From Mumia sp. Pv4-285 (GTDB lineage Bacteria > Actinomycetota > Actinomycetes > Propionibacteriales > Nocardioidaceae), in contig NZ_CP162023.1 of the NCBI RefSeq assembly GCF_041320275.1, forward strand, positions 4,402,001 through 4,466,000: DNA of 64,000 nt, read 5' to 3'. The position numbers and the translations under genes are program-made. Each line of letters starts with the position of its first letter. Position 1 is the first letter of the stretch. This document shows, in pieces, positions 17,074-26,597 of this stretch. The notes under the pieces are model-generated. The model was given only the letters and a program-made list of their open reading frames with translations, ran no database searches and was not told the DNA's origin.

Positions 17074-18119
17074 AGCTCGGTCAGGTTCCGGTAGCGGACG
17101 AGCAGGACGAAGAACGGGGCACCGAGCACGCCGAGCACGACGCCCACCTGGAGCTCACCGTCCGGCACGGCGAGGCGCCCGAGGATGTCGGCGACGAGCA
17201 GCACGATCGGGGACAGCACGAGGCTGAAGGCGAGGATCGCGCGATAGTCGGGCCCGCAGATCATGCGCGCGACGTGGGGCACCACGAGGCCGACGAAGAC
17301 GATCGGTCCGCAGGCCGCGGTCGCGGCGCCGCAGAGCACGGCGACGGTGACGAAGAGGACGGCTCGGGTGACGCCGACGCGCTGCCCGAGCGCGACCGCG
17401 ACGTCCTCGCCGAGCGCCAGCCCGTTGAGGGCGCGGCCTGCCCCGACGGCGACCACGAGGCCGATCACGATGAACGGCAGCGTCTGCCAGAAGACCGGCA
17501 TGTAGCGTCCGGCGAGAGCACCGACCTGCCAGAACCGCAGCTCGTTGAGCGCCTCGGTGCTCGTCATGACGAGGGCCGACGTGAACGCCGTGAGCCCAGC
17601 GGTGACTGCTGCTCCGGCGAGCGCCAGCTTGACCGGCGTTGCCCCCTCCCGCCCGAACGACGAGACGCCGTAGACGACCACCGTCGCGAGGCCGGCGCCG
17701 ACGAAGGCCGCCCAGATCTGGCCGGAGAGCGACCCGATGCCGAGCAGCGACGCCGACGCGACGACCGCGGCTGCCGCTCCCGCGTTGATGCCCATGATCC
17801 CGGGGTCGGCGAGCGGGTTGCGCGTGACGCCCTGCAGGATCGCGCCGCTCATCCCCAGCGCCGCGCCGACGGTGAGCCCGAGCAGGGTGCGCGGCACCCG
17901 CATCTCGCGGATCACCGCGTGCTCGGTGGACGACGGGTCGAACGCGTCGAACGCGTCCCAGACCGTGCGCAGCGTGATGTCTCGCGACCCCATCGAGATG
18001 CTGAAGAAGCAGACGACCAGCAGCAGGCCGACGAGCAGCACCCAGGAGACGCCGAGCCTGAGGAGTCGCCTGGGGCGCGCCGGCACCGCGGGCGCGGGAC
18101 GCGTCGCGACGTCGGTCAT
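17070..18119 (-). CDS. Iron-siderophore ABC transporter permease (FecCD family), first
   Basis: A 349-residue FecCD-family permease and the first gene of the operon. Conserved segments are GAILQGVTRNPLADPGIMGI, GLALGEDVAVALGQRV (coupling helix) and GPIVFVGLVVPHVAR. Divergent promoters and an iron box lie 45-65 nt upstream, so repression by iron-loaded IdeR/DtxR is likely. The operon order is permease-permease-ATPase. The extracytoplasmic binding lipoprotein must be encoded elsewhere. Confidence 0.94.
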   Translation of the reverse strand: MTDVATRPAPAVPARPRRLLRLGVSWVLLVGLLLVVCFFSISMGSRDITLRTVWDAFDAFDPSSTEHAVIREMRVPRTLLGLTVGAALGMSGAILQGVTRNPLADPGIMGINAGAAAAVVASASLLGIGSLSGQIWAAFVGAGLATVVVYGVSSFGREGATPVKLALAGAAVTAGLTAFTSALVMTSTEALNELRFWQVGALAGRYMPVFWQTLPFIVIGLVVAVGAGRALNGLALGEDVAVALGQRVGVTRAVLFVTVAVLCGAATAACGPIVFVGLVVPHVARMICGPDYRAILAFSLVLSPIVLLVADILGRLAVPDGELQVGVVLGVLGAPFFVLLVRYRNLTEL

Positions 18120-18164
18120 GGTGGTGCTCCTCGGCGGGCGGAGCCAGCAGTGTGGCGGATTGGC

Positions 18165-18183
18165 TTAGGGGAGCCTACCCTCG
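18165..18183 (-). promoter_or_regulatory. IdeR/DtxR-like iron box
   Basis: TTAGGGGAGCCTACCCT (18165-18181) matches about 14 of 19 positions of the known actinobacterial iron-repressor consensus, TTAGGTTAGGCTAACCTAA. It lies upstream of the siderophore permease operon (-) and of the DUF4383 gene (+). Confidence 0.75.
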
Positions 18184-18223
18184 TTCTGCCTGACCGCGGC
18201 CACCACGGGTACGCAACTCTTCC

Positions 18224-18610
18224 GTGGGTTTCGTCGTCGGGATCACCACCGACCTCGACACGATGACGTTCGCCGGACACGAGAGCGGCGCACAGCTGTT
18301 CGGGGTCTTCCAGGTCTCCGTGCTGCACAACGTGGTCCACCTGCTGTTCGGCGCGGTCGGCCTGGCCGTCGCCCGATCCACGACCGGCTCGATCCGCTAC
18401 CCCCAGTACGGCGGGGTGGCCTACCTGGTGCTGTGGGTGTACGGGGTGATCGTGGACCACGACCACGGCGCGAACGTCGTCGCCGTCGACGAGGCCGACA
18501 GCTGGCTCCACCTCGGACTGGGCATCGGGATGATCCTGCTGGCGGGCGTTGCCCGAGGTCTGCTCACGCCGCGCGGAGCCGCCCGGGCCCCTGGGACCCC
18601 GACGAGCTGA
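18224..18610 (+). CDS. DUF4383 membrane protein, N-terminally shortened
   Basis: A 128-residue membrane protein of the DUF4383 family, recognised by FQVSVLHNVVHLLFGAVGLA and YGGVAYLVLWVYG. Family members normally begin with another 20-25 residues that form the first helix. Here an in-frame TGA at 18191 leaves GTG 18224 as the only start, with no ribosome site, so the first helix is missing or the gene is leaderless. Function is unknown. It shares its upstream region, including the iron box, with the siderophore operon. Confidence 0.75.
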   Translation: MGFVVGITTDLDTMTFAGHESGAQLFGVFQVSVLHNVVHLLFGAVGLAVARSTTGSIRYPQYGGVAYLVLWVYGVIVDHDHGANVVAVDEADSWLHLGLGIGMILLAGVARGLLTPRGAARAPGTPTS

Positions 18611-18637
18611 CATCACCGCATCGGCGTCGGCTGACGG

Positions 18638-19936
18638 TCAGACGAGGAACTGGAACGCCGGATCGTCCGGCGAGAGCTTCTTCGCGCGCACCGGCGAGTC
18701 CGCCAACCGGGTGATCAGTCCGCCGAGCGCGTCCGGGGAACCCAGCTCGATGCCGACGAGCGCAGGCCCCGTCTCCCGGTTGTGACGCTTGACGTACTCG
18801 AACAGCGTGATGTCGTCGTCCGGCCCGAGCACCTCGTCGAGGAACCGGCGCAGCGCCCCGGGCTCCTGCGGGAACTCGACCAGCCAGTAGTGCTTCACGC
18901 CACGCGACACCAGCGCCCGCTCGATGACCTCCGCGTAGCGGCTCACGTCGTGGTTGCCTCCCGACACGACCGCGACCGCCGACTCCCCCGGTGCCACGAC
19001 ACCAGGCAGCCGGAGCGCCGCAGCGGCGAGCGCTCCCGCAGGCTCGGCGATCACGCCGTCCACCTCGAAGAGCGCCAGCATCTCCTCGCTCACCGTCCCC
19101 GGGTCCACGGTCACGAGCTCGACGGGACGGCCCGAGCGGGCGAGGTCCGCGAGCACCGCGTACGAGTGGTCGCCGACCCGACGGACCGCGGCGCCGTCGA
19201 CGAACGCATCCACCTCGTCGAGCGTCGTCGGTCCACCGCTCGCCACCGCGGCCACCATGCTCGCCGCGCCCGACGGCTCCACGCCCACGACACGCGTCTG
19301 GGGGTGGCGCGCGGCGAGCCACGCCGCCATGCCCGCGACCAGACCGCCGCCCCCGACCGGAACCACGATCACGTCCGGGGCGCCTTCAGGCTGCCGGTGC
19401 GCGGCGGCGAACTGCTCCACGACCTCACGCGCCACGGTGCCCTGCCCAGCGATCACGTCCGGGTGGTCGAAGGCCGGCACGACGGTGGCGCCGCTGCGCG
19501 AGGCGTCCTCGTACGCAGCCGCGCTGGCCGCGTCGTAGGTCTCACCGCCGACGATGAGCTCGACGGAGCTGCCGCCCAGCGACGCGATCCGGTCACGCTT
19601 CTGGCGAGGCGTGGTGCGCGGCAGGAAGATCCGCGCGAAGGTGCCGAGGCTGCGCGCGGCGTACGCGACACCCTGCGCGTGGTTGCCTGCGCTGGCCGCG
19701 ACCAGTCCGCGGTCACGCACCTCGGGATCGAGGCGCGCGATCATGTGGAACGCGCCGCGCAGCTTGTAGGACCGGACCACCTGCAGGTCCTCGCGCTTCA
19801 GCCAGACCTGCGCGCCGGACGCCTCGCTGAGCCTCGAGTTGTGCTCGAGCGCGGTACGAAGTGCGACGCCGGAGACAGGTTCGTACGCGGCATCGACGTC
19901 GTCAGCGGTCACAGGCACGTCGACCAGCGTAGGCAC
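18638..19936 (-). CDS. ilvA: Threonine ammonia-lyase (threonine dehydratase)
   Basis: A 432-residue PLP enzyme that converts threonine to 2-oxobutanoate, the first step of isoleucine synthesis. The PLP lysine is in SYKLRGAF (about residue 58), the phosphate-binding loop is VPVGGGGLVAG, and the substrate loop is SAGNHAQG. The C-terminal 85 residues (from about 340, HYWLVEFPQEPGALRRFL) are a single ACT-like domain, as in the short biosynthetic IlvA of actinobacteria. The upstream start is uncertain among GTG codons near 19936; the difference is small. Confidence 0.94.
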   Translation of the reverse strand: MPTLVDVPVTADDVDAAYEPVSGVALRTALEHNSRLSEASGAQVWLKREDLQVVRSYKLRGAFHMIARLDPEVRDRGLVAASAGNHAQGVAYAARSLGTFARIFLPRTTPRQKRDRIASLGGSSVELIVGGETYDAASAAAYEDASRSGATVVPAFDHPDVIAGQGTVAREVVEQFAAAHRQPEGAPDVIVVPVGGGGLVAGMAAWLAARHPQTRVVGVEPSGAASMVAAVASGGPTTLDEVDAFVDGAAVRRVGDHSYAVLADLARSGRPVELVTVDPGTVSEEMLALFEVDGVIAEPAGALAAAALRLPGVVAPGESAVAVVSGGNHDVSRYAEVIERALVSRGVKHYWLVEFPQEPGALRRFLDEVLGPDDDITLFEYVKRHNRETGPALVGIELGSPDALGGLITRLADSPVRAKKLSPDDPAFQFLV

Positions 19937-19978
19937 GCATCCGTACGAGGACGTGAGGCGCCCGACCCGCGAGACCGG

Positions 19979-20740
19979 TCAGCGATCCAGCTCGAGGCGG
20001 TTCCACGCCTGCAGCGACAGCACGCCGAACACGACCGGCACGGCGGCGACCAGGACGAGCTGACCCGGCGAGACGTCCGCCGGGTCCATGGCCCAGAGGG
20101 CCGGCGCGGCGAACGGCATCCAGCCGTCGCCACCGGCGACGACCACGACCTGGCAGACGACGACGATGCCGACGACGACCGCGACTCCGACGAGAAGCGA
20201 ACGGCCGACCGTGACCGCCCACGCGACGGGGAAGACCAGCAGCGAGGACAAGACCACGAGAACGGACAGCCGGGCGAGCGCTTGCGTCGCGTCTCCGTCC
20301 GGCATGCCGAGTCCTGAGGCGATGCCGACCGCGAGGAGCGCCATCGCAAGGAGCACGGCGACGCACACCGACCAGGCGACGTGGACGATCAGCTTCGCGG
20401 CGACGATCGTGCGCCGTGCCACGGGCAGGGCGAAGAGGCCGCTCATCGTGCCGTCCGCGAACTCCCTTCCGACCGACCAGCTGAGCGCGACCCCGAGGGC
20501 GAGCAGTCCCCCTGCCGCCGTGATCTGCGCGGAGATCGCGGTGTACCGCTCCCAGCCGACGAGGTCGGCAAGCGGTCCGAGCTGTGCGAGCACCTGCTCG
20601 TTGCCCGCAGCTGCCGCCCACGTCATCGTGCTTGTGAGCAGGACGACGCCGCCCACGAGGATCATGGTTGTCGCGCGGAGCACCGTCGATGCCAGGGCCT
20701 TCGTAGTCTCGACCCGCAGAGCCGCGCGGAGCGGTCTCAT
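19979..20740 (-). CDS. ABC transporter permease (ABC-2 type)
   Basis: A 253-residue six-helix ABC-2 permease, partner of the ATPase encoded just upstream (ATGA overlap at 20737-20740). The segment WSVGREFADGTMSGLFALPVARRTIVAAK is the usual cytoplasmic coupling region of this family. The substrate is unknown; exporters of this kind often confer drug or peptide resistance. It is the third gene of the tetR-ATPase-permease operon. Confidence 0.88.
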   Translation of the reverse strand: MRPLRAALRVETTKALASTVLRATTMILVGGVVLLTSTMTWAAAAGNEQVLAQLGPLADLVGWERYTAISAQITAAGGLLALGVALSWSVGREFADGTMSGLFALPVARRTIVAAKLIVHVAWSVCVAVLLAMALLAVGIASGLGMPDGDATQALARLSVLVVLSSLLVFPVAWAVTVGRSLLVGVAVVVGIVVVCQVVVVAGGDGWMPFAAPALWAMDPADVSPGQLVLVAAVPVVFGVLSLQAWNRLELDR

Positions 20741-21459
20741 CGCGACCTGCTCAGGTCGTCGGCGTGGACGGTCGCGAAGAACCTGCGCTCGAGCTCGGTC
20801 TCCCGCGGATCGAGAGTGCCGACCACGCGACCGCGGTTCATCACTGTGATGCGGTCGGCGACCCGGGCGACCTCGTCGAGGTGGTGGCTCGACACGAAGA
20901 TGCCGGCGCCGGCGTCGGCCCGTCGGCGCAGCGACGCCCGAAGCAGCAGCACCCCGGCTGGATCGAGGGCGTTGGTCGGTTCGTCGAGGACGGCCGCGAG
21001 CGGGTCGTGGACGAGCGCGACCGCGAGCCCCACCCGCTGGAGGTTGCCCTGCGAGAGCATGCGCGCTCGCTTGTCGGCGACAGGTCCCAGGTCGAGCTCC
21101 GCCATGATCTCGTCGACGACTCCCGTGATCTCGGGCTCCGGCACGAGCCGCAGGCGGGCGGCCACCACGAGGTTCGTACGGGTCGTCATCTCGGGATAGG
21201 CGAACGGGCCGCCCACCATGTGGCCGACCCGTCGCCACGAGTCTGGCGAACCAGGAGGGCGGCCATCGACGCGCACGACGCCGTCGGTCGGGCGAAGCAT
21301 CCCGAGGAGCATCCTCATCAGCGTCGTCTTGCCCGCGCCGTTGAGTCCGACGAGAGCGTGGATCTCTCCGGCGCGTACCTCGATGTCGACTCCCGAGACG
21401 CCCTCACCGTCGGCGAACCCACGAACCAGTCGTCGCGCCTCGAGACGCGCCTCACCCAT
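20737..21459 (-). CDS. ABC transporter ATP-binding protein
   Basis: A 240-residue ABC ATPase. Walker A is GLNGAGKTT (about 39-47). The signature is degenerate (LSQGNLQR), Walker B is AAVLDEPTNALDP, and the switch His lies in FVSSHHLDEV. The double-His SHH and the ALDP pattern are common in DrrA-like exporters. Its start overlaps the TetR stop by 8 bp, and its stop overlaps the permease start, so the three genes are translationally coupled. Confidence 0.93.
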   Translation of the reverse strand: MGEARLEARRLVRGFADGEGVSGVDIEVRAGEIHALVGLNGAGKTTLMRMLLGMLRPTDGVVRVDGRPPGSPDSWRRVGHMVGGPFAYPEMTTRTNLVVAARLRLVPEPEITGVVDEIMAELDLGPVADKRARMLSQGNLQRVGLAVALVHDPLAAVLDEPTNALDPAGVLLLRASLRRRADAGAGIFVSSHHLDEVARVADRITVMNRGRVVGTLDPRETELERRFFATVHADDLSRSR

Positions 21460-22015
21460 CGCGGCCCTCCACGACGTCCAGCGCGCGACCGATCGCGTCG
21501 CTGAGGGTGAGGTCGCCGTCCTGGGCCCAGAGGAACAGGGCAGCCATCAGGGCCGCGAGGGTCGCGCTCGCCGCCGCCGCCGCCGACAGGTCGTCGACGC
21601 CGTCACGCACCAGCTGATCCGCGATCAGCCGCTCGGTCTGCTGGTTGTTGCGCCACGCCGCGCCACGCAGAACCTCGCTCCCGGCGACGAGCCGGACGCG
21701 ACGTCGAGTCGTGCCGGTCGCCGGCTCGGGGAGCGAGGACCACGCCTCCCGGAGCCCGCGGGCTGCGCGTCGTATTGGGGCGAGACGGGGGTCCTGCCGA
21801 CCGACGGATGCCGCGACAAGCGGGTCGTACGGGTCGTCCAGCACGAGCCGGTCCTTGCTCGGGAAGTGGCGGTAGACCGTCATCTCCGTCACCCCCGCCG
21901 CTGCCGCGACCTCGGCGACCGTAGTGGCCTCGAATCCGCGCTCCTCGAAGAGGTCGAGCGCGCAGGACGCGATGCGCAATGACGTACGGCGCCGCTTCGG
22001 TGTCCCTTTGTCCAC
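21452..22015 (-). CDS. TetR-family transcriptional regulator
   Basis: A 187-residue repressor. The N-terminal helix-turn-helix reads ASCALDLFEERGFEATTVAEVAAAAGVTEMTVYRHFPSKDRL. The C-terminal ligand domain has no recognisable specificity. The GTG 22015 start lies 5 nt from a perfect 8-bp palindrome (22021-22039), so the protein probably represses its own operon with the downstream ABC exporter. Confidence 0.93.
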   Translation of the reverse strand: MDKGTPKRRRTSLRIASCALDLFEERGFEATTVAEVAAAAGVTEMTVYRHFPSKDRLVLDDPYDPLVAASVGRQDPRLAPIRRAARGLREAWSSLPEPATGTTRRRVRLVAGSEVLRGAAWRNNQQTERLIADQLVRDGVDDLSAAAAASATLAALMAALFLWAQDGDLTLSDAIGRALDVVEGRDG

Positions 22016-22020
22016 GTGTA

Positions 22021-22039
22021 AATGTTAGCACCTAACATT
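22021..22039 (-). promoter_or_regulatory. Probable TetR operator
   Basis: AATGTTAG-CAC-CTAACATT is a perfect inverted repeat with a 3-bp centre. It sits directly before the TetR start codon, and its AT-rich sequence stands out in this GC-rich window. Confidence 0.75.
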
Positions 22040-22058
22040 CTGGCTGACGCCGACCTCC

Positions 22059-22096
22059 GTCAAGATCGCGTCAAGACCGGTCAAGGCCCCGTCAAG
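22059..22096 (+). promoter_or_regulatory. Four phased GTCAAG repeats upstream of kdpF (candidate KdpE sites)
   Basis: GTCAAG begins at 22059, 22070, 22080 and 22091, spaced 11, 10 and 11 bp, so all copies face the same side of the helix. OmpR-family regulators bind tandem direct repeats of this kind. The array ends 41 nt before kdpF, and an OmpR-family regulator (KdpE) is encoded at the end of the same operon. Confidence 0.65.
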
Positions 22097-22136
22097 GACC
22101 GTGGGAACGCCGATGACGCCGCGTTGACTCGAGCTC

Positions 22137-22226
22137 ATGAGTCTTGACACCGGCCTCCTGATCACCCTGGTGGTCCTTCTGATCGGCTACCTCGTCGCGT
22201 CCCTCGTCAACCCGGAGCGCTTCTGA
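22137..22226 (+). CDS. kdpF: KdpF, small subunit of the K+-transporting ATPase
   Basis: A 29-residue single-helix peptide (TGLLITLVVLLIGYLVASLV, ending NPERF) with the length and C-terminal pattern typical of KdpF, which stabilises the KdpABC complex. ATG 22137 to TGA 22226. The stop overlaps the kdpA start (TGATG). It is the first gene of kdpFABCDE. Confidence 0.9.
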   Translation: MSLDTGLLITLVVLLIGYLVASLVNPERF

Positions 22227-23902
22227 TGGCCGCTCCGCCGATCAACGACGCCCTCGCAGGCGTGCTGAGCCTGCTTGCCCTCCTCGCGCTGCTCGCGCTG
22301 GCCTACCGGCCGCTGGGCGACTACATCGCCCGGACGCTCGAGAGCCCACGGCACCTCGGTGTCGAGCGCCCGATCTACCGCCTCGCCGGAATCAACCCGG
22401 ACGCGACGCAGACCACGCGGTCGTACGCGCTCGCCGTCGTCGGGTTCTCCGTCGTGAGCCTCGTCCTCCTCTACCTGCTGCTCGTGCTGCAATCCTTCCT
22501 GCCGTACTCGCGGGGCATGGACGGGATGCCGTGGGAGATGGCGCTCAACACGTCCGTCTCGTTCGTGACCAACACGAACTGGCAGTCGTACGCCGGTGAG
22601 TCGACGCTGGGCTGGACGGCGCAGGCGGCCGGCCTCGCGGTGCAGAACTTCGTCTCCGCCGCCGTCGGCATCGCCGTCGCGGTCGCACTCATCCGTGCCT
22701 TCACCCGCAACCGCTCCGACAAGCTCGGCAACTTCTGGGTGGACCTCGTCCGCGTCACGCTGCGCGTCCTGCTGCCGATCGCGTTCGTCGGAGCCGTGCT
22801 GCTCGTCCTGGCCGGTGTCGTCCAGAGCTTCACAGCCGACCAGGTCGTCGACACGATCACCGGCGGGCAGCAGACGATCACCACCGGACCGGCCGCGAGC
22901 CAGGAGGCCATCAAGGAGCTCGGGACGAACGGGGGCGGCTTCTTCAACGCCAACTCCGCGCACCCGTTCGAGAACCCGAACGGGTTCGCCAACCTGCTCG
23001 AGATCTTCCTCATCCTGCTGATCCCGGTCGCCCTGACCCGCACGCTCGGCACGATGCTCGGCAACCGTCGCCAGGGCTACGCCGTCCTGGGTGCGATGGG
23101 TGTCCTCTTCTTCACCTCGCTCGCGATCACCACCTGGGCCGAGGTCGGCGCCCACGGGCAGTCTGCGCAGGTCGCCGGCGCGGCGATGGAGGGCAAGGAG
23201 ACACGCTTCGGCGAATGGGCGTCGGCGCTCTTCGCCACGGCGACGACCGGCACCTCCACTGGCGCGGTCAACTCCGCCCACGACTCCTTCACGCCGACCG
23301 GAGGCGGAGCCGTGCTGGTGAACATGATGCTCGGCGAGGTCTCGCCCGGCGGTGTCGGAGCGGGCGTCTACGGCATCCTCGTGATGGCGATCCTCGCGGT
23401 CTTCGTCGCTGGCCTCATGGTCGGACGCACCCCGGAGCTCCTCGGCAAGAAGATCCGGTCGACGGAGATGCGCTACGTCGCTCTCTACACGCTGACCACG
23501 CCGGCGCTCGTTCTCGTCGGCGTCGGCATCACCATCGCGCTGCCCGGCACGGCTGACGTGATGGGCAACCCGGGAGGCCACGGGTTCTCCGAGGTCGTCT
23601 ACGCGTTCACGTCGGCGTCCAACAACAACGGCAGCGCATTCGGCGGAATCACGGTGACGTCGACCTTCTTCCAGCTGATGCTCGCCGCCGCGATGCTGCT
23701 CGGTCGGTTCGTCCCGATCCTGTTCGTGCTCGCCCTGGCCGGCTCGCTCGCCCGGCAGGGCAAGGTTCCCGCTACCGCCGGCACCCTCCCCACCAACACA
23801 CCCCTGTTCGCGGGCCTGCTCGTCGGCGTCGTCCTCGTGATGACCGGCCTGACGTACTTCCCCGCACTCGCTCTCGGTCCGATCGCGGAGGCCCTCGCAT
23901 GA
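22226..23902 (+). CDS. kdpA: Potassium-transporting ATPase, subunit A
   Basis: The 558-residue, ten-helix K+ channel-like subunit, the high-affinity potassium pathway of the Kdp pump. The selectivity-filter-like loops include [22 protein letters not shown] and [12 protein letters not shown], and [11 protein letters not shown] closes the fourth repeat. All are diagnostic of KdpA. Start and stop overlap its neighbours, so it is fully coupled within the operon. Confidence 0.98.
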   Translation: MAAPPINDALAGVLSLLALLALLALAYRPLGDYIARTLESPRHLGVERPIYRLAGINPDATQTTRSYALAVVGFSVVSLVLLYLLLVLQSFLPYSRGMDGMPWEMALNTSVSFVTNTNWQSYAGESTLGWTAQAAGLAVQNFVSAAVGIAVAVALIRAFTRNRSDKLGNFWVDLVRVTLRVLLPIAFVGAVLLVLAGVVQSFTADQVVDTITGGQQTITTGPAASQEAIKELGTNGGGFFNANSAHPFENPNGFANLLEIFLILLIPVALTRTLGTMLGNRRQGYAVLGAMGVLFFTSLAITTWAEVGAHGQSAQVAGAAMEGKETRFGEWASALFATATTGTSTGAVNSAHDSFTPTGGGAVLVNMMLGEVSPGGVGAGVYGILVMAILAVFVAGLMVGRTPELLGKKIRSTEMRYVALYTLTTPALVLVGVGITIALPGTADVMGNPGGHGFSEVVYAFTSASNNNGSAFGGITVTSTFFQLMLAAAMLLGRFVPILFVLALAGSLARQGKVPATAGTLPTNTPLFAGLLVGVVLVMTGLTYFPALALGPIAEALA

Positions 23903-25917
23903 CCCTCTCCCAGCTCGTGAGCCAGGTCCCCACGGCCATGGCCAAGCTCGATCCGCGCCACATGTGGCGCAATCCGGTGATGTTCGTGGTGCTCATCGGG
24001 TCCGTCCTCACGACGGTCCTCGCGGTGGCCGACCCGGACGGTTTCACGATCGCCATCGCCGTCTGGCTGTGGCTCACGGTGATCTTCGGCAACCTCGCCG
24101 AAGCGGTGGCCGAAGGGCGCGGCAAGGCACAGGCAGCGTCTCTGCGCGCCACCCGCAAGGACACGGTCGCGCGACGGGTCGGAAGAGACGGAACCGAGAC
24201 AGAGGTTCCCGGCACCGACCTGACGATCGGCGACCTGGTCGTCGTCGAGGCCGGCGAGGTCATCCCTGGCGATGGCGACGTCGTCGAGGGCATCGCCTCG
24301 ATCGACGAGTCGGCGATCACCGGCGAGTCCGCCCCGGTCATCCGTGAGGCCGGCGGTGACCGGTCTGCGGTGACCGGCGGTACGACCGTGCTGTCGGACC
24401 GCGTCGTCGTCAAGATCACCGCCGCTCCGGGCAGCACGTTCATCGACACGATGATCGCGCTGGTCGAAGGAACGTCGCGGCGCAAGACGCCCAACGAGAA
24501 CGCCCTGACGATCCTGCTCTCGAGCCTCACGATAGTCTTCCTGCTCGCGGTAGCGACGCTGGCACCGATGGCCGAGTACGCCGGCGCTCCGCAGCGGACC
24601 CTCGTCCTGGTGGCGCTGCTCGTGTGCCTGATCCCCACCACGATCGGCGCCCTGCTCTCGGCGATCGGCATCGCAGGCATGGACCGGCTCGTCCGGGTCA
24701 ACGTGCTGGCGATGTCCGGGCGGGCCGTCGAGGCCGCCGGCGACGTCGGCACGCTGCTGCTCGACAAGACCGGCACGATCACCTACGGCAACCGACGCGC
24801 GACCGCCTTCGTCCCGCAGGCGGGGCTCGACCCCGATGTCCTGCGCGACACCGCTCGCCTCTCCAGCCTGGCCGACCCCACTCCCGAGGGCCGTTCCATC
24901 GTCGAGCTGGCCCTCACGCAGGGCGCAGCGGACTCCACGCTCCCTCGCGGGGCGCAGGTCGTCGAGTTCTCGGCGACAACCCGGATGTCCGGGCTCGACC
25001 TCGCCGACGGGTCGCAGGTCCGCAAGGGCGCCGCGTCGGCAGTCCTCGCCTGGCTCGGCGACACCGCGCTCCCCCCGAGCGTCGAGTCGGCCGTCGAGCG
25101 GATCAGCGCCGACGGCGGGACGCCGCTGGTCGTCGCGGTACGTCCCTCGCAGAGCGGGGCGCCGACGTCGGGGCAGGTCCTCGGCGTCGTCCACCTCAAG
25201 GACGTCGTCAAGCCCGGCATGGTCGAGCGGTTCGCCGAGCTGCGGCGGATGGGCATCCGTACCGTCATGGTGACCGGTGACAATGCGATCACCGCAAAGG
25301 CGATCGCCGTCGAGGCGGGCGTGGACGACGTGCTCGCGGAGGCGACTCCCGAGGACAAGATGGCGTTCATCCGTCAGGAGCAGGCAGGCGGTCGCCTGGT
25401 CGCGATGACCGGTGACGGTACGAACGACGCCCCGGCCCTGGCCGCCGCGGATGTCGGTGTCGCAATGAGCTCGGGCACGTCGGCCGCCAAGGAGGCCGGC
25501 AACATGGTCGACCTCGACTCCGACCCGACGAAGCTCATCGACATCGTCGAGATCGGCAAGCAGCTGCTCATCACCCGCGGCGCACTGACGACGTTCTCGG
25601 TCGCGAACGACGTGGCGAAGTACTTCGCGATCATCCCCGCGATGTTCGTCGCGGCGTACCCGAGCCTGGAGGCTCTCGACATCATGCGGCTGCACAGCGC
25701 CGAGTCGGCGATCCTCTCCGCGGTGATCTTCAACGCGCTGATCATCGTCGCGCTGATTCCGCTCGCACTCCGGGGCGTGAAGTACCGCGTCACCTCGGCG
25801 GCGGGCCTGCTGCGACGCAACCTGCTCGTCTACGGGCTCGGCGGCCTGGCGGCGCCGTTCGTCGGGATCAAGATCATCGACCTCCTCCTCTCGAGCCTCT
25901 TCGGCTCCGCGCTCTGA
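23899..25917 (+). CDS. kdpB: Potassium-transporting ATPase, subunit B (P-type ATPase)
   Basis: A 672-residue type IA P-ATPase that hydrolyses ATP for K+ import. The phosphorylated Asp289 is in [12 protein letters not shown]. Other motifs are TGES in the actuator domain, the nucleotide-binding region around [11 protein letters not shown], and [21 protein letters not shown]. The size and motifs match KdpB, and its start overlaps the kdpA stop by 4 bp. Confidence 0.98.
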   Translation: MTLSQLVSQVPTAMAKLDPRHMWRNPVMFVVLIGSVLTTVLAVADPDGFTIAIAVWLWLTVIFGNLAEAVAEGRGKAQAASLRATRKDTVARRVGRDGTETEVPGTDLTIGDLVVVEAGEVIPGDGDVVEGIASIDESAITGESAPVIREAGGDRSAVTGGTTVLSDRVVVKITAAPGSTFIDTMIALVEGTSRRKTPNENALTILLSSLTIVFLLAVATLAPMAEYAGAPQRTLVLVALLVCLIPTTIGALLSAIGIAGMDRLVRVNVLAMSGRAVEAAGDVGTLLLDKTGTITYGNRRATAFVPQAGLDPDVLRDTARLSSLADPTPEGRSIVELALTQGAADSTLPRGAQVVEFSATTRMSGLDLADGSQVRKGAASAVLAWLGDTALPPSVESAVERISADGGTPLVVAVRPSQSGAPTSGQVLGVVHLKDVVKPGMVERFAELRRMGIRTVMVTGDNAITAKAIAVEAGVDDVLAEATPEDKMAFIRQEQAGGRLVAMTGDGTNDAPALAAADVGVAMSSGTSAAKEAGNMVDLDSDPTKLIDIVEIGKQLLITRGALTTFSVANDVAKYFAIIPAMFVAAYPSLEALDIMRLHSAESAILSAVIFNALIIVALIPLALRGVKYRVTSAAGLLRRNLLVYGLGGLAAPFVGIKIIDLLLSSLFGSAL

Positions 25918-25954
25918 GCCGGACGGAACCAGCCACATGGAAGGGACAACCCGC

Positions 25955-26593
25955 ATGGCCACCACCACCTCACCCGCCCGGGACACCGATGCGACCCCGG
26001 GGCGGGGCCCGCTCGGTGCCGGACTGATCCGCCAGACCGCGACCGGCCTTCGGCTGCTGCTCGTTCTGACCGTCATCCTCGGCGTCGCGTACCCGGCGGC
26101 CGTCTGGGCCGTCGCCCAGGTCGTCGCGAACGGCCGTGCGAACGGTCAGATCGTCGAGGTCGACGGCTCACCGGTCGGCTCCGCGATCATCGGTCAGGCC
26201 TTCGACGACCCCGCGCTGTTCCACTCGCGCCCGTCGGCGACGGAGTACGACGGCCTGGCGAGCGCGGCGAGCAACCTCGGTCCGTCCAACCCGGACCTCC
26301 TCGCCTCGATCGAGGAGCGTCGCAACGCCGTCGCCGCGGAGGAGGGCGTCGCACCGGCCGACGTCCCCGCCGACGCGATCACGGCCTCGGGCTCGGGTCT
26401 GGACCCGCACATCTCTCCCGCGTACGCCGACATCCAGGCCGCGCGCGTCGCCGAGGCGAACGGGTTGAGCGACGCGACCGTGCACCGCCTCATCACCGAG
26501 TACACGGCCGGGCGGGCCTTGGGCGTGCTCGGCGAGGAGGGCGTCAACGTCCTGCTCCTGAACATCGCGATCCGCGACGCTGTGACGGACTGA
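25955..26593 (+). CDS. kdpC: Potassium-transporting ATPase, subunit C
   Basis: A 212-residue assembly/affinity subunit with one N-terminal helix (LLLVLTVILGVAYPAAVWAVAQ) and a periplasmic-side domain. Conserved KdpC segments are IGQAFDDPALFHSRPSAT, ASGSGLDPHISPAYADIQ and LGVLGEEGVNVLLLNIAI. I chose ATG 25955 because AAGGGA lies about 9 nt upstream; an in-frame ATG at 25937 lacks a good ribosome site and would add six residues. Confidence 0.96.
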   Translation: MATTTSPARDTDATPGRGPLGAGLIRQTATGLRLLLVLTVILGVAYPAAVWAVAQVVANGRANGQIVEVDGSPVGSAIIGQAFDDPALFHSRPSATEYDGLASAASNLGPSNPDLLASIEERRNAVAAEEGVAPADVPADAITASGSGLDPHISPAYADIQAARVAEANGLSDATVHRLITEYTAGRALGVLGEEGVNVLLLNIAIRDAVTD

Positions 26594-26597
26594 CAGG

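Noticed and set aside
23599-26076. An 825-codon minus-strand frame across kdpA-kdpC
   Set aside because: Antisense shadow of the complete Kdp genes.
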